From Nonomuraea muscovyensis (GTDB lineage: Bacteria; Actinomycetota; Actinomycetes; Streptosporangiales; Streptosporangiaceae), in the NCBI RefSeq assembly GCF_014207745.1, contig NZ_JACHJB010000001.1:806001-870000 (forward strand): DNA of 64,000 nucleotides. Reading direction: 5' to 3'. This document shows, piece after piece, positions 7,567 through 15,621 of this stretch (position 1 is the stretch's first letter; the number at the start of each line of letters is the position of its first letter). A program made the position numbers and the translations under genes. Under the pieces are notes generated by a model that saw only the letters and a program-made list of their open reading frames with translations, had not been told where the DNA came from and made no database searches.

Positions 7567-9729
7567 CTACGGGGTGGTGGCGCGCAGGACGGTGACACCC
7601 CACGGCGGGAGGGTGACGGCGCGGACGGGCCCGTCCGCCGGCTCCAGCGCGGGCGTCCAGTCTCCGTCGAGCGTGACGTCCTGCTTGCCGTCGGTGTGGT
7701 TGAGCAGGATGAGGAAGGAACGCCCGGCGCCGGTGCGCAGGCTCGCCTGGACGCCCGCCGGCAGCCCCTCGACGACCGGCCGCACCCCGGCCTCGGCCAG
7801 CGCCCGGCCGAGCAGCGCCCGCATGGTCGCCTCGTCCACCCGGGTCGGCAGGTAGCGGGCGACGCCCGAGCCGTAGGCGTGCCGGGTGGCCGCGGGCCGC
7901 CCCGACCAGCCGGGGGCGTCGAAGACCAGCTCGGCCTCGGCCCCGGTCAGCCGCAGGTCCTCCCGCCACAGGTCGGCGACCCCGGCCACGCCGTCGAGCG
8001 CACCGTGTCCCCGTACCGGGAACGTCTCGTGCTCGGCGGCCGGGCAGAACTCCTCGGCCCGCACCCCGAGCACCTCGCGCAGCGGGGCCGGGTAGCCGCC
8101 CAGGTGGACCCGGTCGTGCTCGTCCACGATGCCGCTGAAGAAGGAGACGACCAGCGCCCCGCCCCCGCGCACGTAGGAGGTGATCCGCTCGGCGTCCTCC
8201 TCGCGCAGGAGGTAGAGGTTGGGGACGACGACCAGGGAGTAGCCGCTCAGGTCGGCCGACGGCGGCACCACGTCCACGCCCGCGCCGAGGTCGAACAGCG
8301 GGCCGTAGTGGTCGAGCAGCCGGTCCTTCTGCCGCACCGCGTCGGAGGGGTGGGAGTCGAGCTCCAGGGCCCACCAGCTGTTCCAGTCGAGCAGCAGCGC
8401 CACCTGGTTGCGCACCCGGGTGCCCGCCAGGTCGGGCAGCGCGGCCAGCTCCCGGCCGAGCTCGGTGATCTCGCGGTGCACCCGGCTGTCGGTGCCGGCG
8501 TGCGGCACCATGCCCGAGTGGAACTTCTCCGCGCCGCCGCGTGACTGCCGCCACTGGAAGTACAGCACGGCGTCGGCGCCGTGGGCCACCGCCTGCCAGC
8601 TCCACAGCCGCATCCGGCCCGGCTCCTTGACGGCGTTCCTGGAGCGCCAGTTGACGGCGCTCGGGGCCTGCTCCATGAGGATCCACGGCTCGCCGCCGCG
8701 GGAGCCCCGCATGGTGTCGTACGTCAGGCCCGGGTACAGGTGGGGGCGCTCGTCGTGCGGGTCGGGGTAGGAGTCGACCGCGACGACGTCCAGCCGGGGA
8801 GCCCAGTCGAAGACGTCGACGGCCTTGAGGCCGAGCAGGAAGTTCGTGGTGATCGGCACCTCGGGCGTGACCCGGCGCAGGATGGCGGCCTCGGTCTCGA
8901 AGCAGCCGCGCAGCGCCTCGTTGCCGAAGCGCAGGTAGTCGAGCTGCTGGGCCGGGTTGGGGTAGGTGGGGGCGACGCGGGGCGGCCGGATGTGGTCGAA
9001 GGTGGCGTAGCGCTGCGACCAGAAGTCGGTGGACCAGGCGTCGTTGAGCGCGTCGATGTCGCCCGCGTACCGCTCGCGCAGCCAGCGGCGGAAGTCGGCG
9101 GCGGAGACGTCGCAGTAGCAGGCGGGGATGTGGCAGCCGTACTCGTTGCCGACGTGCCACAGCCCGAGGGCGGGGTGGCCGCGGTAGTGTGCGGCCAGCC
9201 GCTCGACCAGCGCGGCGGCGCGCTCGCGGTAGACGGGGCTGGACGGGCAGAAGTGCTGCCGGCCGCCGGGGCCGAGCACGGTGCCCTCGGCGGTGACCGG
9301 CAGGATCTCGGGGTGCTCGTGGGCCAGCCACGGCGGCGGCGAGGCGGTCATGGTGGCGAGGTCGGCGGTGATCCCGTGGGCGTGCAGGTCGTCCATGACC
9401 CGGTCGAAGAAGGAGAAGTCGTAGGCGTCGCGGGCCGGCTCGACGCGGGCCCAGGCGAAGACGCCGATGGTGACGAGGTTGACGCCGGCCGCGCCCATGA
9501 GGCGCAGGTCCTCGGCCCGGGTCTCGGCGGGCCACTGCTCGGGGTTGTAGTCGCCGCCGAAGGCCACGCCGCCGAGCCGGCTCCAGAGCCGGCCGGCCGT
9601 TGACGCCGCCGTAGTGGACGCCGCTGTGGACGCCGCCGTGGATGCTGTCATGTCTACCGCCGCGGGTGCTGCGGGTGCTGCGGGTGCTGCGGGTGAGGCC
9701 GGTGCGGGGTGCTGGGGTGCGGCGTTCAT
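7567..9729 (-). CDS. Beta-galactosidase, glycoside hydrolase family 42
   Basis: Cytoplasmic GH42 enzyme of 720 aa that releases terminal beta-galactosyl residues from imported oligosaccharides. The family opening FGGDYNPEQWP is at 57-67. The acid/base Glu is E196 in HVGNEYG and the likely nucleophile is E353 in WILMEQAP. Cysteines around C161 and C204-206 fit the GH42 metal site. The trimerisation-like and C-terminal beta domains are present. The first 45 residues are a low-complexity Ala/Pro then Ala/Ser/Thr tail encoded by short tandem repeats; ATG at codon 27 is an alternative start. A strong AAAGGAGG (9773-9780) lies 44 nt before the chosen start, too far to serve it. Confidence 0.94.
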   Translation of the reverse strand: MNAAPQHPAPASPAAPAAPAAPAAVDMTASTAASTAASTTAASTAGRLWSRLGGVAFGGDYNPEQWPAETRAEDLRLMGAAGVNLVTIGVFAWARVEPARDAYDFSFFDRVMDDLHAHGITADLATMTASPPPWLAHEHPEILPVTAEGTVLGPGGRQHFCPSSPVYRERAAALVERLAAHYRGHPALGLWHVGNEYGCHIPACYCDVSAADFRRWLRERYAGDIDALNDAWSTDFWSQRYATFDHIRPPRVAPTYPNPAQQLDYLRFGNEALRGCFETEAAILRRVTPEVPITTNFLLGLKAVDVFDWAPRLDVVAVDSYPDPHDERPHLYPGLTYDTMRGSRGGEPWILMEQAPSAVNWRSRNAVKEPGRMRLWSWQAVAHGADAVLYFQWRQSRGGAEKFHSGMVPHAGTDSRVHREITELGRELAALPDLAGTRVRNQVALLLDWNSWWALELDSHPSDAVRQKDRLLDHYGPLFDLGAGVDVVPPSADLSGYSLVVVPNLYLLREEDAERITSYVRGGGALVVSFFSGIVDEHDRVHLGGYPAPLREVLGVRAEEFCPAAEHETFPVRGHGALDGVAGVADLWREDLRLTGAEAELVFDAPGWSGRPAATRHAYGSGVARYLPTRVDEATMRALLGRALAEAGVRPVVEGLPAGVQASLRTGAGRSFLILLNHTDGKQDVTLDGDWTPALEPADGPVRAVTLPPWGVTVLRATTP

Positions 9730-9821
9730 CGTCGGCGCGGCCGGCCCGGGGCGTGCGCGGGCGGGCCGCTCCTCCTTTCGCTGGTCTGTCCGGTCTGTCA
9801 GGTGGCGCGGGTACGGGCTGG

Positions 9822-10865
9822 TCAGCGGGGCGGTGGCGCGCCGGTGCTGTCGCGGACGACGAGTCGCGGCGGCACGAGGACGGCGGTGGCCGGCGTGCGC
9901 CCGGTCTCGATCTGGCCGACCAGGAGGGCGACGATCCGCTCCGCCACCACGTCGAAGTCCTGGCGGACGGTGGTGAGCGGCGGGGAGAAGAACGCGGCCT
10001 CGTCGAGGTCGTCGAACCCGGCGACGCTCACGTCGCCGGGGATGCGCCGCCCGGCCTCGGCGAGCGCGCGCGTCACGCCGAGGGCCATCTGGTCGTTGGC
10101 GGCGAGGACGGCCGTCACGCCGGGCCGTCGGGCCAGGTGGCGGCCGGCCTCGTAGCCGCCGGCGGCGCTCCAGTCGCCGAACAGCACCGGCGGCACCGTG
10201 GCTCCGGCCTCCGTCAGCGTGGCGTGCCAGGACTCGGCGCGACGCCGGGCGGCGTGGGAGTCTTCGGGACCGGCGACGTGCCAGACGGTGTCGTGGCCCA
10301 GGTCGAGCAGGTGTCGGGTGACGAGCCGGGCGCCGAGGGCCTGGTCGGTGTCGACCGTGGCGTGGCGGTGGCCGGCGTCGCCGTCAGCCGTCACGACGGG
10401 CACGCCGCTCGGCAGGCGCAGCGCCGGGGTGTCGAGGATCTGCGCCTCGATGAGCACGATGCCGTCGACCGCCTGCATGGTGAGCCGGTCGAACGCCGCG
10501 TGCACGGCCTGCTCGGTCTGCGCCTCGATGGCGACCATGTTGACGGTGTAGTCGGCGCGCTGGGCCGCCCTGACGACGGCGTCGACGGTGCGGGCGTTGC
10601 CGAAGTTGCCGAGACCGAAACTGATCAGCCCCAGGGTGCGGAACTGGCCGGTGACCAGCGCGCGGGCGGCGGTGTTGGGCCGGTAGCCGAGCACCCGCAT
10701 GGCCGACAGGACCCGCTGCCGGGTCTCCTCCTCGACGTTGCTGCGGTGGTTGGCGACCCGGGAGACGGTCTGACTGGACACGCCCGCCAGCGCCGCGACG
10801 TCGGCCATGGAGGGCCGCCTCGGCGAGCGCCGCGCGCCTGCCGGTGGCGCCCCGTCTGCTGTCAC
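9822..10865 (-). CDS. LacI family transcriptional repressor
   Basis: About 347 aa. The helix-turn-helix is clear (MADVAALAGVSSQTVSRVAN) and is followed by an effector domain with GLISFGLGNFGNA and the conserved VSVAGFDDLDEAAFFSPPLT near the C-terminus. GTG 10865 is chosen; ATG 10808 at MADV is possible, and the longer TTG 10901 reading would place the operator inside the gene. It lies directly upstream of the GH42 gene on the same strand, so GH42 is its likely target. Its own promoter carries two GTTCACGTGAAC-type operators. Confidence 0.92.
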   Translation of the reverse strand: MTADGAPPAGARRSPRRPSMADVAALAGVSSQTVSRVANHRSNVEEETRQRVLSAMRVLGYRPNTAARALVTGQFRTLGLISFGLGNFGNARTVDAVVRAAQRADYTVNMVAIEAQTEQAVHAAFDRLTMQAVDGIVLIEAQILDTPALRLPSGVPVVTADGDAGHRHATVDTDQALGARLVTRHLLDLGHDTVWHVAGPEDSHAARRRAESWHATLTEAGATVPPVLFGDWSAAGGYEAGRHLARRPGVTAVLAANDQMALGVTRALAEAGRRIPGDVSVAGFDDLDEAAFFSPPLTTVRQDFDVVAERIVALLVGQIETGRTPATAVLVPPRLVVRDSTGAPPPR

Positions 10866-10872
10866 CCGCCTG

Positions 10873-10888
10873 ATGTTCACGTAAACAT
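10873..10888. promoter_or_regulatory. LacI operator, near-perfect 16-bp palindrome
   Basis: ATGTTCACGTAAACAT is a palindrome with a single mismatched pair, located 7 nt upstream of the repressor's GTG start. It matches the perfect site at 10973-10986, so it is probably an autoregulatory operator. Confidence 0.7.
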
Positions 10889-10972
10889 GGCCGCTCGTCA
10901 ACAGTCTCCGACGGTTGGGGTATTTTATGCCGGTTCTATCGCTCGCACGTTAGCTGACGCAGCAGCCATCCG

Positions 10973-10986
10973 TGTTCACGTGAACA
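10973..10986. promoter_or_regulatory. LacI operator TGTTCACGTGAACA
   Basis: This perfect 14-bp palindrome lies 99 bp centre-to-centre from the site at 10873-10888. The pair flanks the probable promoter of the repressor gene and could support looping. The A+T-rich patch near 10920 lies between them. Confidence 0.7.
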
Positions 10987-11005
10987 TCCAACGGCCCGGA
11001 GACGA

Positions 11006-11050
11006 CGGAGCGGCCGGCCCGGGGCGGTGTCACCCGGGGCGGCCGCTCCG
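11006..11050 (-). terminator. Terminator of the DUF6421 operon
   Basis: An inverted repeat with outer arms CGGAGCGGCC and GGCCGCTCCG encloses a further GC-rich self-complementary core. It starts 6 nt after the stop of the threonine-aldolase-like gene. Confidence 0.6.
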
Positions 11051-11055
11051 CTCGG

Positions 11056-12102
11056 TCAGGCCAGCTCCTCCGCGACGGCGGCGGCGAAGGCGTCGACGTC
11101 CTCCTCGGTGGTGTCGAAGGCGCACATCCAGCGCACCTCGCCCGTCGCCTCGTTCCAGGTGTAGAAGCGGAAGCGCTTCTGCAGCCGCTCGGTGACGTCG
11201 CGGGGCAGGATCGCGAAGACCGCGTTGGCCTGCACCGGGCGCGGCACCTCGACGCCGGGCAGGCCGCTCACCGCCTCGGCCAGCCGCCGGCCCATGGCGT
11301 TGGCCCGCCGGGCGTTGCGCAGCCACAGGTCGCCCGACAGCAGCGCCTCGAACTGGGCCGAGACGAACCTCATCTTCGACGAGAGCTGCATGAACGTCTT
11401 GCGCAGGTAGTCGACGCCGGTCGCCGCCTCGGGGTTGAGCACCACGACGGCCTCGCCGTACAGCATGCCGATCTTGGTGCCGCCGAACGAGAGCACGTCA
11501 ACGCCCGCGTCGGTGGTCAGCGCCCGCATCGGCACGTCGAGGGCGGCGGCGGCGTTGGTCAGCCGCGAGCCGTCGAGGTGGACGAGCAGGCCCAGGCCGT
11601 GGGCGTGGGCGCAGATCGCGGCCACCTCCTCCGGCGTGTAGACGGTGCCCAGCTCGGTGGTGTTGGAGATCGACACCACGCGCGGCTGGGCCCGGTGCAC
11701 GTCGCCGAAGCCCCATGCCTGGCGGTCGATCAGCTCGGGGGTGAGCTTGCCGTCGGGTGTGGGGACGGTCAGCAGCTTGATGCCGCCCGTCACCTCGGGC
11801 GCGCCGCCCTCGTCGGTGTGGATGTGGGCGGTCTCGGCGCAGATGACCGCCTCCCAGTGGGCGGTCATGGCGCGCAGCGAGACGACGTTGGCGGCGGTGC
11901 CGTTGAACACCGGCCAGGCGTGCGCCCGCTCGCCGAAGTGCCGCCGGAAGACGTCCTGCAGCGCCTCGGTGTAGACGTCGTCGCCGTAGGCGATCTGGTG
12001 GCCGCCGTTGGCCTCGGCGATGGCGGCCAGGATCTCGGGGTGCACGCCGGCGTAGTTGTCGCTGGCGAACGCCTTGAGCGCGGGGTCGTGCCGGACGGTC
12101 AC
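11056..12102 (-). CDS. Threonine aldolase-like beta-eliminating lyase
   Basis: PLP-dependent fold-type I enzyme, 348 aa, related to low-specificity L-threonine aldolase (threonine to glycine plus acetaldehyde). The opening FASDNYAGVHPEIL and HLDGSRLTNAAAAL are family hallmarks. The PLP lysine is expected in LSFGGTKIGMLYGEAVV. GTG 12102 is chosen because its GTGA overlaps the stop of the upstream dehydrogenase gene, implying translational coupling. It is the last gene of the DUF6421-SDR-lyase operon. The true substrate is unknown; the fixed company suggests a dedicated pathway. Confidence 0.92.
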   Translation of the reverse strand: MTVRHDPALKAFASDNYAGVHPEILAAIAEANGGHQIAYGDDVYTEALQDVFRRHFGERAHAWPVFNGTAANVVSLRAMTAHWEAVICAETAHIHTDEGGAPEVTGGIKLLTVPTPDGKLTPELIDRQAWGFGDVHRAQPRVVSISNTTELGTVYTPEEVAAICAHAHGLGLLVHLDGSRLTNAAAALDVPMRALTTDAGVDVLSFGGTKIGMLYGEAVVVLNPEAATGVDYLRKTFMQLSSKMRFVSAQFEALLSGDLWLRNARRANAMGRRLAEAVSGLPGVEVPRPVQANAVFAILPRDVTERLQKRFRFYTWNEATGEVRWMCAFDTTEEDVDAFAAAVAEELA

Positions 12103-12728
12103 TGGGTGAGGTCCCATCGGATGCCGTTGACGTCGCCTGCCGGTCGCTCGTACAGCTCGCCGATCGCTCGGGCCAGGTCGCGCACGTCGGTGAACCCGGG
12201 GAAGCGCCCCTCGGGGTTGGCCGCCCGCATGGCGTCGTTGACCAGGGCCTTGACGACGAGGATGGTGGCGGCGCTGCCGGTGCCGCGCAGGGCGTCGGCC
12301 AGCGACAGTGTCCACGCCTCGGCCGCGGCCTTGGCGGCGGAGTAGGCGGCCCCGCCCGCCGTGGGCCGCTCGGCGGCCTTGGCGGAGACGATCACGAAGC
12401 GGCCGTCGGGGCTGCGCCGCAGGTGCGGCTCGAAGGCCAGTGACACGTGCTGGAGCGTGCGGATCAGCAGGTCGTGGAGCAGGTCCCAGTCGTCCAGGCT
12501 GGTTTCGGCGAAGGACTTGCCGCCGCGCCAGCCGCCGACCAGGTGCACCACGCCGTCGACGCCGCCGTGCTCCTTCTCGATGCGCGCGGCGAGGTCCTGG
12601 ACGGCCGCGCGGTCGAGCAGATCAACGTCGTCCCGGTCGACCGCGATGACCGTGTGGCCCCGCTCGCGGAAGTGTTCGGACACGGCCTGGCCGGTGGGAC
12701 CGCCGCCGCCCGTCACCAGAATGATCAT
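12099..12728 (-). CDS. Short-chain dehydrogenase/reductase
   Basis: NAD(P)-dependent SDR of 209 aa, shorter than the usual 250. The N-terminal nucleotide-binding motif is TGGGGPTG (6-13), DVDLLD follows beta-strand 3, and the catalytic YxxxK is YSAAK with the upstream Ser in VSAKAAE. Its ATGA start overlaps the stop of the DUF6421 gene and its own stop overlaps the lyase start, so the three proteins are probably made in fixed ratio. The substrate is not predictable from the sequence. Confidence 0.92.
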   Translation of the reverse strand: MIILVTGGGGPTGQAVSEHFRERGHTVIAVDRDDVDLLDRAAVQDLAARIEKEHGGVDGVVHLVGGWRGGKSFAETSLDDWDLLHDLLIRTLQHVSLAFEPHLRRSPDGRFVIVSAKAAERPTAGGAAYSAAKAAAEAWTLSLADALRGTGSAATILVVKALVNDAMRAANPEGRFPGFTDVRDLARAIGELYERPAGDVNGIRWDLTQ

Positions 12729-14791
12729 CCGCGGATCCCCTTCGTCGACTCGACCACGTCGGCCAGCTTACGGCGCAGCGCCTCGTAGAACATGCTCAGG
12801 GGGAACTCGTCCGGCAGGACCGCGTCCACCTTGGCCTTCTGCTCCTCCGGCAGCGCCTCGACGCCCTTGGCCCAGGTCGAGGCCGGGTGCGGCTCGACAT
12901 AGGCGCTGACCAGCTCGTAGGCGGCCAGCCAGTGGGCCAGCTTGGAGCGGTCGATGCTGTCGCGGTAGAGCTTCTCGACCTCGCCGCGCAGGTCGGCCAC
13001 GCCGTCGGCGGCCCGCTCCCAGTCGATGGTGAGCCGGTTGTCGGTCCAGCGGACGATGTCGTTGCGGTGCAGGTAGGCGAACAGGAGCTGGCCGCCGAGC
13101 CCGTCGTAGTTGCGCACCCGCTCACCGGTGATGGGGAAGCGGAACAGCCGGTCGAACAGGATCGCGTGCTGGACGTGGCGGGCGTACGGCACGCCCTGCT
13201 CCTCCAGCTTGACGGCCTCGCCGAACGCGGTCAGGTCGCAGCGCAGTTCCTCCAGCGAGTACAGCCAGTACGGCATCCGCTGCTTGATCATGAACGGGTC
13301 GAACGGCAGGTCGCCGTGGCTGTGGGTGCGGTCGTGCACCAGGTCCCACAGCACGAAGGTGTCCTGGGCGAGCCGCTGCGACTCCAGCAGCCGGGCGGCG
13401 TCCGGCGGCAGGTCGAGGCGCAGGGTGGCCGTGGCCGCCGTGGAGACGGCCCGGAACCTGGCGGCCTCGCGGTCGGCGAAGATGCCGCCCCAGGTGAAGC
13501 GCTCGGGGGCCTGCCGCACGGCGACGGTCTCGGGGAACAGCACGGCCGAGTGGGTGTCGTAGCCGGAGGTGAAGTCCTCGAACGCGACCGGCACGAACAT
13601 GGGGTTGTCGTAGCCGCCCGCCTCCACCTCGGCCAGCCAGCCGGGCCAGATGGTGCGCAGCCAGACCGCCTCCAGGTTGCGGTTGGGGTTGCCGTTCTGG
13701 GTGTACATGGGGAACACCACCAGGTGCTCCAGGCCGTCGACCCGTTGGGTGTCGGGGTGGAAGAGGTTCAGCGAGTCGAGGAAGTCGGGCACGTCGAGGT
13801 CGCGGCCGGCCCACGCGGCGAGGTCGGCGCGCACGGCCTCCAGGTAGGCGGCGTCGTGCGGGAAGTGCGGCGCCAGCTCGCCCACCTTGGCGGCGATCAC
13901 GCCGACGAGCTCCTTGGCCCGTTCCTTGCCCTCGGGCACCGAGCCGTCCTTGACCTGCAGCGGGCGCAGCTCCTCGACGGCCGCCTTGAGCTCGGCGAAC
14001 AGCGCGGCCTTGACGCCGTCGCCGCCGCCCGGCGCGGCGGCGGCCGGGTCGGGGACGCGGGCGGCCCAGGTGACGACGTTCCCCCAGAGCCTGCGGTGGT
14101 CGTGGTCGTCGAGGGAGTCGTCGCCGAACAGGTCGGAGTCGGCGAAGACGACGACGCGGCCCCGGCTGTGGCGCACGGAGACGGCCAGCGGGGCGGCCGC
14201 CGGGGCGGCGGACGGCCCGGTGGCGAACAGGACGGTCGCGTCCTCGCCGGGGACCAGCACGCCGGAGCGGTAGAAGCAGGCGCTCTTGACGCCGGCCAGC
14301 AGCCCGTCGGTGGTGGCCGGCCGGGCGACGACCCAGGTGGCGACGTCGCGGTGGGCGTTGCGGGGGTCGCGGACGGTGGTGTGCCCGATGCCGACGCCGA
14401 ACGGGGCGAGCAGTTCGGCCAGGTTGTTGCCGTACTTGTCCTGCTCCTCCTCGGCCAGCACGACGAGCCCGCCGCCGCCGGCCACGAAGTCGCGGACGGC
14501 GTCGATCTCCGCGGCGGAGAAGACGGGGCTGCCGAGCCCGGTGGTGCGCTCCCAGTGCTCTCCCGCCGGGTGCGCGATGACCAGGACGTCGTGCCCGGCG
14601 AGCGTCTCGGCGGTGAGCGGGCCGGCCGTGTGGGCGGTCACCGTGTGCCCCAGGTGCCGCAGCAGCGCGGCGGCCCGGGCGTAGCTGTTGTCGTCGGGGT
14701 GGGCGGGGTTGATGGCCTCGGCCACCTCGCGCCGGATCGTCCACGACTCGCTGTGCGCCTCGTCGAACAGGACCCTCGGGAAAGCCTGCAT
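12725..14791 (-). CDS. DUF6421 family protein
   Basis: Protein of 688 aa and unknown function, first gene of a coupled three-gene operon. ATG 14791 is chosen because AGGAGATC precedes it. The N-terminal 270 residues look like a class I glutamine-amidotransferase-like Rossmann domain (VLVIAHPAGEHW, then FVAGGGGLVVLAEEE), without an evident catalytic Cys. The remainder, from about residue 280, matches the DUF6421 type: a largely helical domain rich in His, Trp and Tyr (LFHPDTQRVDGLEHLVVFPM; FVLWDLVHDRTHSHGDLPFD; MPYWLYSLEELRCDLTAF). HDRTHSHGD could bind metal. No signal peptide or membrane segment is seen. Family assignment rests on recall of similar actinobacterial proteins. Confidence 0.8.
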   Translation of the reverse strand: MQAFPRVLFDEAHSESWTIRREVAEAINPAHPDDNSYARAAALLRHLGHTVTAHTAGPLTAETLAGHDVLVIAHPAGEHWERTTGLGSPVFSAAEIDAVRDFVAGGGGLVVLAEEEQDKYGNNLAELLAPFGVGIGHTTVRDPRNAHRDVATWVVARPATTDGLLAGVKSACFYRSGVLVPGEDATVLFATGPSAAPAAAPLAVSVRHSRGRVVVFADSDLFGDDSLDDHDHRRLWGNVVTWAARVPDPAAAAPGGGDGVKAALFAELKAAVEELRPLQVKDGSVPEGKERAKELVGVIAAKVGELAPHFPHDAAYLEAVRADLAAWAGRDLDVPDFLDSLNLFHPDTQRVDGLEHLVVFPMYTQNGNPNRNLEAVWLRTIWPGWLAEVEAGGYDNPMFVPVAFEDFTSGYDTHSAVLFPETVAVRQAPERFTWGGIFADREAARFRAVSTAATATLRLDLPPDAARLLESQRLAQDTFVLWDLVHDRTHSHGDLPFDPFMIKQRMPYWLYSLEELRCDLTAFGEAVKLEEQGVPYARHVQHAILFDRLFRFPITGERVRNYDGLGGQLLFAYLHRNDIVRWTDNRLTIDWERAADGVADLRGEVEKLYRDSIDRSKLAHWLAAYELVSAYVEPHPASTWAKGVEALPEEQKAKVDAVLPDEFPLSMFYEALRRKLADVVESTKGIRG

Positions 14792-14878
14792 GAAAGATCT
14801 CCTGTGTCTCCCGCGTTCTAACGGAAAATATACACACAGGTCAGCCGAAAACCCCAAAAAAGGTCCACAGGATGAGAC

Positions 14879-15535
14879 TCAGGTCACGCCGGGCCGCACC
14901 ACCCCCGTCTCGTAGGCGAACACGACGGCCTGCGCCCGGTCGCGCAGGCCGAGCTTCATCAGCACCCGGGCCACGTGCGTCTTGACCGTCGCCTCGCCGA
15001 CGTACAGCTCCCCCGCGATCTCGGCGTTGGTGATGCCACGCGCCAGCAGCCGGAGCACCTCCAGCTCGCGCGGGGTCAGCTCCGCCAGCCGGGGCGACGG
15101 CGCCGGCTCGCGCCGGCTGGCGAAGGTGGCGATCACCCGGCTGGTCACGGCCGGGTCGAGCAGCGCGTCGCCCGCGTGCACCACCCTGATCGCCTCGATG
15201 AGCTGCTCCGGCGGCGACACCTTCAGCAGGAAGCCGCTGGTGCCCGCCTGCAGCGCCGCGTAGAGGTTCTCGTCGCTGTCGAACGTGGTCAGCGTGATCA
15301 CCTTCGGCGGCGAGGGGGCGTCGAGCAGCTCCCTGGCCGCCGACAGCCCGTCGAGGCGCGGCATCGAGATGTCCATGAGGACGATGTCCGGCCGGGTCCG
15401 CCTGGCCACGGCGATCGCCTCACGCCCGTCGGCCGCCTCGCCGACCACCTCCATGCCGGGCTCGGTCTCGACGATCATGCGCAGCCCGGCCCTGATCATC
15501 GCCTGGTCGTCCACGATGACGATGCGTATTCCCAC
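14879..15535 (-). CDS. NarL/LuxR-type response regulator (orphan)
   Basis: Two-component response regulator of 218 aa. The receiver domain begins IRIVIVDDQAMIRAGL; the phospho-acceptor Asp is in IVLMDISMPRLDG and the conserved Lys in GFLLKVSPPEQL. The C-terminal LuxR helix-turn-helix is LTPRELEVLRLLARGITNAE. GTG 15535 directly precedes the receiver domain; longer readings add an unsupported leader. Members of this family normally sit beside a histidine kinase, but none is adjacent. The nearest signalling gene is the Ser/Thr kinase upstream on the same strand, 86 nt away. Confidence 0.93.
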   Translation of the reverse strand: MGIRIVIVDDQAMIRAGLRMIVETEPGMEVVGEAADGREAIAVARRTRPDIVLMDISMPRLDGLSAARELLDAPSPPKVITLTTFDSDENLYAALQAGTSGFLLKVSPPEQLIEAIRVVHAGDALLDPAVTSRVIATFASRREPAPSPRLAELTPRELEVLRLLARGITNAEIAGELYVGEATVKTHVARVLMKLGLRDRAQAVVFAYETGVVRPGVT

Positions 15536-15621
15536 AGGCGGAGCGTAGACAACGCCACGGGCGTTGAACACCCAGGTCAAGCCGTACGCAAGTCACTTAC
15601 AAGCTCGTCGTCAGTCGCGGC

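Noticed and set aside
3857..9535. Very long minus-strand ORF of 1892 aa
   Set aside because: It is antisense to the secreted glycosidase and out of frame with the GH42 gene, and it consists of Arg/Ala/Gly-rich nonsense. Both true genes have clear domains in other frames.
10808..10901. TTG 10901 as the start of the second LacI gene
   Set aside because: It would place the near-perfect operator (10873-10888) inside the coding region and add an unconserved leader. GTG 10865 or ATG 10808 fit better.
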